Of a stretch of 59,579 bases of DNA, positions 8,631 to 18,235 are shown piece after piece (positions within the stretch are counted from its first letter, which is position 1; each line of letters begins with the position of its first letter). Source of the DNA: Bacillota bacterium (GTDB lineage: Bacteria > Bacillota > Sulfobacillia > Sulfobacillales > Sulfobacillaceae); contig JAPNUR010000020.1 in the NCBI GenBank assembly GCA_026627385.1, forward strand, positions 1-59,579. Reading direction: 5' to 3'. Position numbers and translations under genes: made by a program. The notes beneath the pieces are model-generated. The model was not told the origin of the DNA. It did not search any database and saw only the letters and a list, made by a program, of their open reading frames with translations.

Positions 8631-8659
8631 AGTATAGCAATGTTAAAACCGGGAATCAA
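8631..8659 (-). promoter_or_regulatory. Sigma-A-like promoter of the oxidase operon
   Basis: On the minus strand TTGATT (8659-8654), a 17-nt spacer and TATACT (8636-8631) precede the subunit II start by about 145 bp. The surrounding region is AT-rich. Confidence 0.6.
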
Positions 8660-8725
8660 TTTGATTTCTAATGTCGGCGTTCATTTTTCGCGGACACTCG
8701 GCGCCGGGGGCCGGAACAGCGTGAA

Positions 8726-9961
8726 TCACGATGCGGAGCGGGTCCGGAGAAGGTGAGCCTCCCCGCGCCCAAATCGCCAGGCGAGAAGGGCGGCAAGCCC
8801 TAGGTTAAGAGCTAACAAGGAAAAGCCGAAGCTAAAACGGTGGGTGGCATCGATCAAGGCGCCAAAAAGAGGGGGAAACAAGGCTGATCCTAAAAATATC
8901 GCGGTGCCAACGCTCATCATCGCCAAGCCCGAGTGCTCGGACGGCACGGATTCCGCTGCCCAGGTAAGCGTTAACGCATTCCATCCCACAGCGCCCATAC
9001 CAAAGAAAAACCACACCAGAAGCAAAGCGGCGAAAGGCACAGATGTCGGGAGCCATGCTACCACCAACGACATCCCGGCAGCTAATATGGCGCACCACAT
9101 AATGACCGGTGTGCGACGGCCTCCTAACCGATCGCTGAGAGCCCCCGAGGCTACCCGGCTAAACCCGCCGCCTAGCTGTGATGCGGCCACGATGAGTCCA
9201 GCCGTCACGATGCCGACGTGGTGCACGCGGTGTAAATCGCTAAGGCTAAATCCAAGCAACAGGTATTGACCCGATACCAACAATATTCCCACCAAGGCCG
9301 GGCGCCATACTTGTCCGACCAGGCGCCAATCAAACCGCGGATCCGCTGGCGCTCGACTAACCCCGATGGGGTACAGGGGCTCCATCGAGGCGCCAAAGAG
9401 CCAACTCGTCACGAGCAACTCACCGGCGAACAGCCAAAAGATCATGTGAAGGCCGGCTCCTTCAGCTAGTCGGGGGAGGAAACTGGCTGCTAAGAGCGCC
9501 CCTAACGGCACCCTGGTTTGCCGAATCCCCATAACCAGTCCCCGCGGTCGACGAGCAAAGGCAGTGAACACAGCCTTGGTTCCGGCAGCAGGAGTAGTCG
9601 CGAGCGCCGCTCCCACCGCATACAACACTACGAGCAGGGGCCAAAACCCCCGAACTAACGCCAAGACACCAGTAAAGCCGCCCATCGCCGCCGCACCCCA
9701 AAACAGCAACGTCCGGGGACCCAGGCGATCGGCCAGCCGACCCATAAAGATCATGGACGTCATGACTCCAAGGGAGAGGGCGCTAGTCACCAATCCCATC
9801 TGCGCGAGCGTTAAATGATAGGCAGACGCAAAAAAGACCCCCATCACGACGATTCCCTGTTGCACAAATGACATGCCCGTCTGAGACAACGTCGCCAGGG
9901 CTAAAAACAGCCGCGGCCCCACTTTGGCTGGAAATCCATGGGCATCAAAGGTCTTAATCAC
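8726..9961 (-). CDS. MFS transporter
   Basis: The 411-aa protein has about twelve hydrophobic helices in two halves. A typical MFS loop 2-3 signature (GRLADRLGPRTLLFWG, near residue 75) recurs in the second half as SGALSDRLGGRRTPVIM. The substrate cannot be read from the sequence; overall composition fits the MFS families annotated as NNP/OFA-like or general permeases. The start is a GTG at 9961 with GGGGTG upstream. It is divergent from the acyl-CoA synthetase gene, sharing a short 137-bp intergenic region with it, so uptake of an organic acid for activation is possible but unproven. Confidence 0.85.
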   Translation of the reverse strand: MIKTFDAHGFPAKVGPRLFLALATLSQTGMSFVQQGIVVMGVFFASAYHLTLAQMGLVTSALSLGVMTSMIFMGRLADRLGPRTLLFWGAAAMGGFTGVLALVRGFWPLLVVLYAVGAALATTPAAGTKAVFTAFARRPRGLVMGIRQTRVPLGALLAASFLPRLAEGAGLHMIFWLFAGELLVTSWLFGASMEPLYPIGVSRAPADPRFDWRLVGQVWRPALVGILLVSGQYLLLGFSLSDLHRVHHVGIVTAGLIVAASQLGGGFSRVASGALSDRLGGRRTPVIMWCAILAAGMSLVVAWLPTSVPFAALLLVWFFFGMGAVGWNALTLTWAAESVPSEHSGLAMMSVGTAIFLGSALFPPLFGALIDATHRFSFGFSLLALNLGLAALLAWRFGRGEAHLLRTRSAS

Positions 9962-10098
9962 TAAGACACCCCGATCTGGTTATTCTTGTCGGGCAATATT
10001 CATTCAAAACCACCTTCGATCTGAAAATTTTCTATGTTACCATACAAGTACGATTGATCGAGAAATTTATTAAAAACCCGCCTAGGGAGTGACTGCGG

Positions 10099-11700
10099 AT
10101 GAATTCCGGGTTGACGATTCAGCATATGTTTGACTACGCGACGACATATTTTCCGGACCAAACCATCGTCTGCCGGAAGCCAGAGGGCACCATTCGTTTA
10201 TCATACCAGGAATTTGGCCACCGCACACGGCGCCTTGCAGCAGCACTGATGGCGCTGGGAGTAGGGCCCGGGGACCGGGTGGGTACCTTTTTATGGAATG
10301 ATTTGCCCCATCTTGAAGCGTATTTTGCCGTCCCCCTGATTGGCGGCGTGTTGCATACCATTAATATCCGCCTCCCTGCTGATCAATTGCTGTATCTTGT
10401 TAATCACCCTGAAGACCGCGTCTTGATCGTCGATCGCACGTTATGGCCAGCCCTTGCTCCACTACGCGAGCGGCTAACGTCTGTCACCGCCATCATTTTG
10501 ACTGGGCGGTCGCCTGATCCCGACCCGTTGGGCACATTAGATTACGACACAATCCTCGAAGAGACCGATGGACACTTCGATTACCCAGCGGTACAAGAAA
10601 CCATGCCCATGGGTCTTTGCTACACGTCCGCCACCACCGGCAATCCCAAGGGAGTTCTTTATAGCCATCGCGGCATGTATTTACACAGTTTAACCTTGGG
10701 ACTGGCTAATACCTTAGGCATTTCCTTAGAAGACACGGTGTTGCCCATTGTGCCCATGTTTCACGTCAATGCCTGGGGGATTCCTTTTGCCGCCGTCTGG
10801 TTTGGGGCAAAGATGGTATTGCCAGGTCCTGCACCCCAAGCGAGCACCTTATTGGACCTCATGCGCGATGAGTCGGTCACGCTTGCCGCAGGCGTGCCGA
10901 CCGTATGGTTGAGCATTGCACGGGAATTAGAAGCTCGGCCTACCCGTCTCGCGCTGCGGGCGGCGGTCGCCGGTGGTTCGGCCGCCCCAGCCACATTAAT
11001 CCGCCTTTTTGAATCCACGTTTCGCATCCCCTTTATCCACGCCTACGGTATGACCGAAACCAGCCCACTTGTCACCGTTTCTCGGTTAAAACCGCATCAT
11101 CGGACGCTCTCTGACGAGGAACAGCTCGCCATCAAGGCCACGCAAGGGTTCTTAGTGCCAGGGCTAGCCATGAAATTAGAGCGTGATCAACATCCAGTGC
11201 CTTGGGACGGAGAATCGGTGGGAGAGCTCTGCCTTCAAGGACCGTGGATTGCCGACGAATATTACCGCGACCCGCGAACCCGGGACACGTTTATTGATGG
11301 GTGGCTCCACACGGGAGATTTGGCCAGCGTTACCCAGGAAGGTTACGTCCACCTCCGGGACCGCACTAAAGATGTGATTAAGAGCGGCGGCGAATGGATT
11401 TCCTCCGTCGACTTGGAAAATGCCCTGATGGCGCACCCCGCGGTTTTTGAGGCGGCAGTCGTCAGCGTCCCACATCCCCAATGGGGGGAGCGTCCGCTCG
11501 CGTTTGTGGTTGTCAAAGAGGGTAGGTCCGCGACCCAAGAGGAATTACGGAAATCGCTGAGGGACCGGTTTGCAAAATGGCAACTGCCGGACGGCATTCT
11601 CTTTGTTCCCGAGATCCCGAAAAGCTCCGTCGGCAAATTTCTCAAACGCGCCCTCCGTGACGCCTACCGCGATTATTTTCAACCCTCCTCGGGCGAATAA
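10099..11700 (+). CDS. Acyl-CoA synthetase (AMP-forming, fatty-acid CoA ligase type)
   Basis: The 533-aa enzyme belongs to the adenylate-forming superfamily. It shows the P-loop-like A3 motif (YTSATTGNPKGVLYSHR, about 175-191), A5 (YGMTETSP), A7 (DGWLHTGD), A8 hinge (KDVIKSGGEWIS) and the A10 catalytic Lys (PKSSVGKFLKR). It activates a carboxylic acid with ATP and transfers the acyl group to CoA in the cytoplasm. Length and motifs fit medium/long-chain fatty acyl-CoA ligases (FadD/AlkK-like). A GGGAGTG lies before the ATG. Chain-length preference cannot be judged here. Confidence 0.93.
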   Translation: MNSGLTIQHMFDYATTYFPDQTIVCRKPEGTIRLSYQEFGHRTRRLAAALMALGVGPGDRVGTFLWNDLPHLEAYFAVPLIGGVLHTINIRLPADQLLYLVNHPEDRVLIVDRTLWPALAPLRERLTSVTAIILTGRSPDPDPLGTLDYDTILEETDGHFDYPAVQETMPMGLCYTSATTGNPKGVLYSHRGMYLHSLTLGLANTLGISLEDTVLPIVPMFHVNAWGIPFAAVWFGAKMVLPGPAPQASTLLDLMRDESVTLAAGVPTVWLSIARELEARPTRLALRAAVAGGSAAPATLIRLFESTFRIPFIHAYGMTETSPLVTVSRLKPHHRTLSDEEQLAIKATQGFLVPGLAMKLERDQHPVPWDGESVGELCLQGPWIADEYYRDPRTRDTFIDGWLHTGDLASVTQEGYVHLRDRTKDVIKSGGEWISSVDLENALMAHPAVFEAAVVSVPHPQWGERPLAFVVVKEGRSATQEELRKSLRDRFAKWQLPDGILFVPEIPKSSVGKFLKRALRDAYRDYFQPSSGE

Positions 11701-11745
11701 TCGGTCATGTGGTCGTCGCAGGTAACCCGCACGGAACGTCAGAGC

Positions 11746-12783
11746 TTACTCAGGGGTGAGGAGAACCTTCATCGCTTCACGCCGGGCAAAGAGCTCGTAT
11801 CCCTGGAATCCCTGCTTCAGCGGCAGGCGATGGCTAAAGAGCTCCACATCCAGCCGATGATATGCGAGAAGCGCCATAACCTGCGGCGCAACTTTCCGCA
11901 CATTGGCGATTCCAGTCCGGATGGTCAAATCTTTCATAAAGATGCGATCCATCGGCACCCCGGAAGCCACATCGGAAAAGGCCCCGGACAGCGACACCGT
12001 GCCAAAGCCGCGAACCAACTGACACGCTAGTCGCAAACTGTCTTCGCGGCCGACCGCCTCTAACACGACATCGGCTCCCCGTCCCCCGGTTCGTTCGCGA
12101 ACCTCCCGGACTGCCGCGTCATCCGCGCGAACGAGTTCAGCTCCGGCGCGCGCGGCCGCTATCAGTCGTGGCTCAACCGTGTCGAGCGCCAAAACCCGCG
12201 CAACACCAAAGAGATAGGCTAGGTGCACCATCAACAAGCCGACCGGCCCTAACCCTACTACCGCCACGGTATCACCTGGCCGCATCTCACTGCGCTCCAC
12301 CGCAAAGTACGCAGTAGAGAGGATATCGCCGACCAACAGCGCGTCCGCGTCCTCGACATCGGGTGGCACTGGAATGAGGGTGGCATCGGCGTTAGGAATC
12401 CGCGCCCATTCAGCCTGGGTGCCGGCCAGATTGCCAAAACGCGAACCAAAGCCAAATAGCTGGCGCTGACGACATTGAGAGTAATATTGTTGTTGACACT
12501 CCCAACAACGCCCGCAGGCTGTGGCAAACGAACCCGTCACGCGGTCTCCCATATGAAATCGTTGAACGCCCGAACCGACCGCCTTCACCATACCCACATA
12601 TTTATGTCCCAGGGGCATGGGCGGGTCAATGCCGGTCAGGTGACCCTCCTAGGCCAAAAGATCAGAGCGACAAATCGCCGTGTGTCGAATGGGGATAATC
12701 GCATCGGTGTCGTCGACGAGGCCGGGACTCGGCACCTCTTGGTAGGCCACACGCCCGATGTCGGCCAATGTAAGGGCTTTCAT
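11746..12783 (-). pseudogene. Zinc-dependent alcohol dehydrogenase, interrupted by an in-frame TAG
   Basis: The frame from ATG 12783 reads MKALTLADIGRVAYQEVPSPG...TAICRSDLLA, then a TAG, then EGHLTGIDPPMPLGHKYVG and a full medium-chain dehydrogenase/reductase to 11746. Seen: catalytic Cys in AICRSD, structural zinc cysteines (CGRCWECQQQYYSQC), Rossmann motif VVGLGPVGLL. Homologues commonly have Tyr or another residue where the TAG lies, so a single TAC/TAT-to-TAG change would explain it. Internal initiation at ATG 12618 would omit the catalytic Cys. Likely a recent pseudogene or an assembly error; it is convergent with the acyl-CoA synthetase gene. Confidence 0.75.
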
Positions 12784-12869
12784 GCCCATTTCCCTTTCCG
12801 TGAAGCGGCGTTTTGTCGTTGACGAAGGTCTTGACTATTCGGGCTACTCCCGCCGAAGTTTCATCGGTA

Positions 12870-14525
12870 TTAGGGGATTTGATTAGGCTCGACCCCCTCT
12901 TCAAAATGCGTGCCACGGTAGATTGTTGTGACCGTGGTGTAGTTATTGGTGAGATAACGGGCGCCCAAAAGGCTGGCTGGGGATCCCCCATCCCAAGTCG
13001 GATCGGTAACGAGCGGGGTGGGGCCTAGCGCCCACACTTCGACCCACGCGTGGGTAAGCCCTTCGCGGGTGAGAGTGCGAACGGTGTTGGGCGTCCACCC
13101 AGGTTCCCACACATAGCTCACTACACCGTCAGCAATAGCGGTGGGCAACCCCAAGGCCCGGTACAGCGCAGCCAGGACTTCTGCATAATCTTGGCATACG
13201 CCCAGTTGAGCCACAGCGGTTTGGCTGGCAGTAGCCCCGATGACCCACGCCTTATCGTCGTATTCAGGATAGTTATAAGCAATGTGCGTGGCCACCCAGT
13301 TAGAAATGGCCACCGCCGCCGTTTCGCGATCGGGCGCATTGTACCATAGGGTGGCGGCAGTCCTTATGGCCCCCAAGAATCTCGTATCGTTATAGTCGAG
13401 CGAGGCGGTGGCAACCAAGTCACTCGCCAACGACGCCGGCCGATTCACGGTTAATTGCGTCCAGACGTCAACATTGGCGAGTCGCTCTGCAGATTGAACG
13501 CCCTTCAGGGTGGTGGCATACGCTGACGGTTGAAACATCAGGGAGATGTTGCCGGCCCAGGGGCTTGCCACCACGCCGCTAACGGTTCCGTTGGCGTTTA
13601 GCGGCAAAACATACGTGGCTACGTTGTCGTGAGAAGCCGTGGGGTGGCTTAAAATCACCGTGACCGTGTGGCTCCAGGCGGGATTAAGCCACGTGCGCGG
13701 CACTTGGCCTGTAATCGGAATCCACCCATCGACCGGTTGACCAATCCATAAGCTGGGCCATTTGATGCGATTCACGCTCGCAGCTGTTTGCACGGCATTC
13801 ATATCGACTGGGTCCCGGTGCAAGAGATTAGCGGCAACAGTCGCCACCCCGGCATTGTTGGCCGCCACCCGAGGCATCACACGCGGACGCGGCAATTCAG
13901 AAAATCCCACTGTCAGCACCAGCGGCACGCTGTATCTGCCGTCCCATTGCGCCCGTATTGCGTAAATACCCGGGCGCGACGCGCTAAAGAGAACGGTCGC
14001 ACTATCCACCGTACCTGGCGGTGCTGTCTTTTGCACGGGGAACGATGCGTAACCACTCTCAACAGTGAGTGTCGCATCGGGGCTATTGACCGTCCACCGC
14101 GGCTCCGACTGGCCCGCCGCGGCACCCACAGACGGACGCGTCCAAATCGCGCCGAGTATGACGGACTGACCCGGCTGCAGCTGGGCGATAGTGCCGCTGG
14201 GCGTGTAAGCCTCGATGGTGAGATCAGGGTCGGCGTTCGCCCACCAGGAGGGAATCGGCGACGCCTGATTGACGAGATGGCCGACCGACAACGCTACCGG
14301 CGTCGGGCCTAGCGCCGTAATCCCCCACCCCCTCAGCAATGGCGCAGTCGGCGCTATCGCACTAGCCGTTGCCTCGGACGATCGAACAACCGCTGACGCC
14401 CCCACAGCGGGTCCTCCGACACAGCATGTTGCGGTCAATGCTACGCACCCTAAGACATTCCCCAGTATGCCCTGCGCTTGGTCCAACACCCTACCCTCCA
14501 TGCCCCAACGTCTAAAACAGGACAT
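12870..14525 (-). CDS. Secreted transglutaminase-like protein
   Basis: The 551-aa product has a hydrophobic N-terminal signal (ILGNVLGCVALTATCCV...VGASA), an Ig-like module (about 75-210, ending IRAQWDGRYSVPLVLTVGF), a middle region, and a C-terminal transglutaminase-like core. The papain-like triad is visible: Cys in LGVCQDYAEVLAALYRALGLP, His in LTHAWVEVW and Asp in DPTWDGG. Such domains act as proteases, amidases or cross-linkers; the substrate is unknown. The start is uncertain: ATG 14525 gives a basic n-region, ATG 14501 is possible, and GTG 14489 has the best ribosome-binding site (GGAGG). It lies downstream of the Ig-like surface protein gene, whose N-terminal module it shares. Confidence 0.8.
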   Translation of the reverse strand: MSCFRRWGMEGRVLDQAQGILGNVLGCVALTATCCVGGPAVGASAVVRSSEATASAIAPTAPLLRGWGITALGPTPVALSVGHLVNQASPIPSWWANADPDLTIEAYTPSGTIAQLQPGQSVILGAIWTRPSVGAAAGQSEPRWTVNSPDATLTVESGYASFPVQKTAPPGTVDSATVLFSASRPGIYAIRAQWDGRYSVPLVLTVGFSELPRPRVMPRVAANNAGVATVAANLLHRDPVDMNAVQTAASVNRIKWPSLWIGQPVDGWIPITGQVPRTWLNPAWSHTVTVILSHPTASHDNVATYVLPLNANGTVSGVVASPWAGNISLMFQPSAYATTLKGVQSAERLANVDVWTQLTVNRPASLASDLVATASLDYNDTRFLGAIRTAATLWYNAPDRETAAVAISNWVATHIAYNYPEYDDKAWVIGATASQTAVAQLGVCQDYAEVLAALYRALGLPTAIADGVVSYVWEPGWTPNTVRTLTREGLTHAWVEVWALGPTPLVTDPTWDGGSPASLLGARYLTNNYTTVTTIYRGTHFEEGVEPNQIP

Positions 14526-14740
14526 TAAATTCGCGACGCTCTGGCAATATCCTCTTTCACGAAGAGGTGAGTTTGGTCAAGATTGTGGGGTGATGCACTA
14601 CGGCAGTAATACGTCGTTCGCAACCCTGGGGCCTCCGCTCCTTCGTAGCAACGGCCAAATCCTGGTCCGTTGACCGAAGGCTCGCCTATGCAAGACGTTG
14701 TTCACTGACGCCTGCGACCAGTCGCCGACATCGCACATCC
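14526..14740. other. Spacer between two surface-protein genes
   Basis: I see no gene here. It separates the end of the Ig-like protein gene from the transglutaminase-like gene on the same strand; no strong hairpin followed by a T run is evident. Confidence 0.4.
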
Positions 14741-17700
14741 TTAAAACAAGCCTGGTGTTCCCCCGCTTCCGGATCCGGAGGGCGCCGCCGTGCCCACCCC
14801 GATGTCCCCGGTATACAGGGTGACTCCGTCCACCTTAACCCAAATTGAATGCGTGCCAAATGTCGTAGGTCCACTCATTCCCGCGCAAAGGTAAAGCTCC
14901 ACCTGAAAACGGCCCGCGCTGGTGAGAGCTGAGGCCAACGCGCCGTCCGCGGACACTACCGCCGGCGCACCGTCCACCGCCACCCCGTAACTGTCAAACA
15001 CGTCTCCCGAGACCTCCAATGTGTAGGTGGCGATGCCGGTCGAAACGCATCCACCAGCGCTTGACGCTGCCGTGGGCACAGAGACTGTGCTCAATGATGG
15101 ATCCGGGGTGTCGACCACGGCAGCACTTAACCCTGACGAAATCACGGTAGAACCTGTTCCTGCACTCACGACCACTGGCGAGGTACCAACCACCTGTCGT
15201 GGCACCAGGTTTGCCACAAACGTCCCGGAGGCTGTCGTCTTGGTGTTCGCACTCACCCCCGCCCAGGTCACGGTGACGGGAGCCGATCCCACGGGGTTGT
15301 TGTAGCTATCCTCGACAATCCCGGATACCGTTAGCGTGCCGCCTAATTCCAGCGAAGCGGTACTAATACTCACCTGACTTTCCGCTGCCGATACAGGTCC
15401 CGGTTGGACACTAGCCGTTTGCCCCGACGACACGGTCACCGACCCAACGCTGACGGTCACAGGGGCGTCTTGGACGACGCTATGAGGCTCTACCGAAACC
15501 GCAAAGTCGCCATTGGTGTCCGTGGTACCCGTGGATGTCACCCCGTCGAATGCAACCTCCACCGACTGGCCCACAATCTTCAGTCCCGCTGCGTCCTCCG
15601 CGACGCCCTGAATCGTTAACGGCGCACCTGCTTGGACCGTCGATGACGACAAGGCAAATGTTGTCTTGCGTGCAGATGCCGGGCCAACCACCACACTCGC
15701 AACCAAACCAGACGAAATGGAAACCCCACTCCCCGATCCAATCGCCACCGCAATGGTTCCACCGGTGACGATAGCCGTAGGAATCAAGTCCACCGCATAA
15801 CGCCCACTGGTGACAATCCCTGAGGCGGTCTCGCCATCAAACGACACGGTAACCGGCTCTCCGTTAATCGCGTTGCCAAATTGGTCTTCCGCAGTCCCGC
15901 TGACGATGAAAGGTATCCCCGCATCAATGACAGCACTCGACAGCACGACCGTGGAGTGCTGCGGATTGGCGGGACCAGCAATGACTGAGAGTTGATCATG
16001 AGAATTGGATAAAGTCACTCCACTCGCAGCGCTGACCGTGACGGGTCCGCTGTTTACCGCCACCGTTGGTCGGAGCGCAGCGGCAAAGAGCCCGCTCGCA
16101 TTGGTCGTGACAGTATCTGAGAGTCCATCAAATGCGACCGTGACAGATGATCCGGAAATCGGATTCCCATATTGATCGCGCAGGACCCCGCTAATCGGGA
16201 GTGACGTGCCAGCCACCACAGGCCCGGAAGGCAGCGTCACGGTGCTTTCGGCAGGGGCAATGGGCCCAGCGATGACGGTCTGAATCCCGCTCTCTTCCGT
16301 AATCCCGTCCACCGAAGCTACGATCTGGCCACTCTCGCCTGCTTTCGTATCATTCATGATCAGGCTCACCTGACCCGATGCATTGGTCACCGCTGGCAGG
16401 TCATTGAGAGGTTGGCTCACCGATGGCGCTGTCAGCAAGGCATAGCGGGCGTCGGAGAGTCCCGCGCTCCCCCATGTCACGGCCTGATCGATCACCGGGT
16501 TTCCGTACGCATCTTTGAACGTAAACGTCAGGACGTCTTGATTCCCAGCCGCAATGACCGCGGCAGGGGGGCCCGACGACAGCACTTGATCCGGGGACCC
16601 GGCAACCACACTACCGACATCACCCAACTGAGACACGACCGTCGACGATCCAGATCCTGCGAGTACTGTGACTGGGCTATTGGTCACAGCCTCAGTAGGA
16701 TGCACAACGAGCTGAAATTGTCCTTGGTTGCCCGTGATCTGGGTTGCCGTCTGACCATCAAACTGGACCGTAACCGATTCATTGACCACCGGATTGCCGT
16801 TGGCGTCGCGCAACGTGCCCGAGACTGTAAAAGCACTGCCAGCGCTCACCGGCGTATCAGGAACGCTGACGGTCGAGTTCACGCGGGAAACCGGGCCCGC
16901 TGTCACGGTCAACGTCGTGCTAGTATAGGCGCGGCCCTGGGCATAACCAATGATGTACCGGCCTTCGGTCGCCCCGGGATTCACCGTCACTGCGCCGGTT
17001 TGGGCATCAAGGCTGACGCCGCTCGCACCCGCTGGCCCTTGAAGGGTATAGTAACCCTCATCGGGCATGACGTTGTCCGCGTTATTTATCACGATTGGAG
17101 GAGACGCCACCGTGACAATCACAGGCGGCTCCCCAACGGCTGGGGGGATAACTTCACGGGCAGACATCGTCAGTCCCGACGCATCGATAGGAAATGGGGG
17201 GGTAAACGCTTTCGCCGTCACCGTTGTCGTGGCCGTCTGCCCGTCCCAGCGTGCGACCACCGTGTAAGTGCCGGGAACCATGGCGAGAAATTGCGCCTGA
17301 TCGGTGCCGGGCACCGGTGTGACAACCGCCCCGGAAGGAGTGACTTGCCAGTCAGGGCTGCCATAGGCTGTCCCCGTGAAAGACCGGCCACTTGACGATT
17401 CCCAGATCGCGGTAATGGTCGGCATTTGCCCCACCAAGGCAAGAGCATCCGGCACTTCCAACGCCAGTTGCGATGCGTCGAGAGCAACCCAGCCCGAGGC
17501 CACGATGGCCCCCGTATCGCCCGCCGTCCATTGACTTTGGGTTAACGCCTGCACCTGAAGGCGATCACCAGGAATCAAGGGCGGCAAGGTCACCGTGGCC
17601 TGAGGGGCAAAGGGCTGAATTACTCTCTTGACCCCCTGGGCAAGCGATAAACTGATAATCAAGCGGCTGAGCCGCAGGCGCGATGGCAGCCGCTCTCACG

Positions 17701-17846
17701 GAGTGGCCAGACAACGTCAACCATATCCGCGAAATCGCGACCGGCCGTTGACTAGCCATGGCAAACGATGTCGGCCATAACATGGCTGCGGTTAGAGTAG
17801 AGCCAAGCGTTAAAGCACTCAACTTTTTCGCAGATCTTTTTTGCAC
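14741..17846 (-). pseudogene. Large secreted repetitive Ig-like (Big-domain) protein, frameshifted at a G5 run
   Basis: The signal peptide (MQKRSAKKLSALTLGSTLTAAMLWPTSFAMA) starts at GTG 17846, preceded by AAGGAGAAT. About 70 codons on, at the C5 run on the plus strand (17632-17636), the frame shifts; removing one G joins it to a 973-aa frame ending at 14741. That frame holds an N-terminal Ig-like module (ARWDGQTATTTVTAK) and then at least six tandem repeats of about 90 aa with the signature S-T-V...AG..F.VSG...D..GNP..G..VTV.FDG, resembling bacterial Ig-like group 1 domains of adhesins. No anchor or S-layer domain is seen at the Gly/Ser-rich C-terminus. It is either phase-variable, decayed, or a sequencing error; it may be functional in the population. 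Confidence 0.75.
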
Positions 17847-18025
17847 CTACGATTCTCCTTATCTCACGGTTTAAATAAAGGGCTGTCCCCGCCAGCCATG
17901 GAGCGGTGCCGAGGCTCTTCAACCAGTCAGCTGCGTCTCTTCCGTAGCCGCCGTCTGTTCACGCCGGAGATAGGCCATCTTCACTGCCCTTCACTGCATT
18001 ACCATAGCGGTTGTCGAAATGCGAG

Positions 18026-18047
18026 ACAGTCTCAATGGCAGTCTCAA
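18026..18047 (-). promoter_or_regulatory. Tandem GTCTCAA element upstream of the Ig-like surface gene
   Basis: ACAGTCTCAA (18026-18035), 5 nt, then GTCTCAA (18041-18047): two direct half-sites with a 12-nt period. The same arrangement lies at 23148-23169 upstream of the GLUG gene. Read on the gene strand it is TTGAGAC-N5-TTGAGAC. Probably a binding site for a shared regulator or part of a promoter. Confidence 0.5.
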
Positions 18048-18200
18048 TTTTTCCTGCACCACCGTAAAACTAGGCCTTTGCCGGTTGCGGAATCACACGT
18101 TTACCGATGAGCATCCATCACCCTAGGGAAATGTGTCCAATAAACTTCTCAGATGCTCCGTGTCACGCGATACTAGGAGACAAGAGGGTCAATAACTAGC

Positions 18201-18222
18201 CATTGACCACACATTGACCACA
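18201..18222 (+). repeat. Perfect tandem 11-bp repeat before the sulfotransferase gene
   Basis: CATTGACCACA occurs twice head to tail. Each copy contains TTGACC, a good -35-like hexamer, and the second copy ends about 14 bp before the GTG start, so it may be an operator or leader element. Confidence 0.6.
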
Positions 18223-18235
18223 GTAAAGGAAAGGC

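Larger units (their letters stand above)
17847..18235. other. Divergent intergenic region with tandem regulatory repeats
   Basis: This 389-bp stretch between the Ig-like protein (minus) and the sulfotransferase (plus) has no gene. It contains a tandem GTCTCAA element (18026-18047) also found upstream of the GLUG protein, and an 11-bp perfect tandem repeat (18201-18222) just before the sulfotransferase ribosome-binding site. Confidence 0.6.

Noticed and set aside
12640-12660. Pyrrolysine readthrough of the TAG in the alcohol dehydrogenase
   Set aside because: Homologues are not pyrrolysine proteins and there is no other sign of such a pathway; a point mutation or error is simpler.
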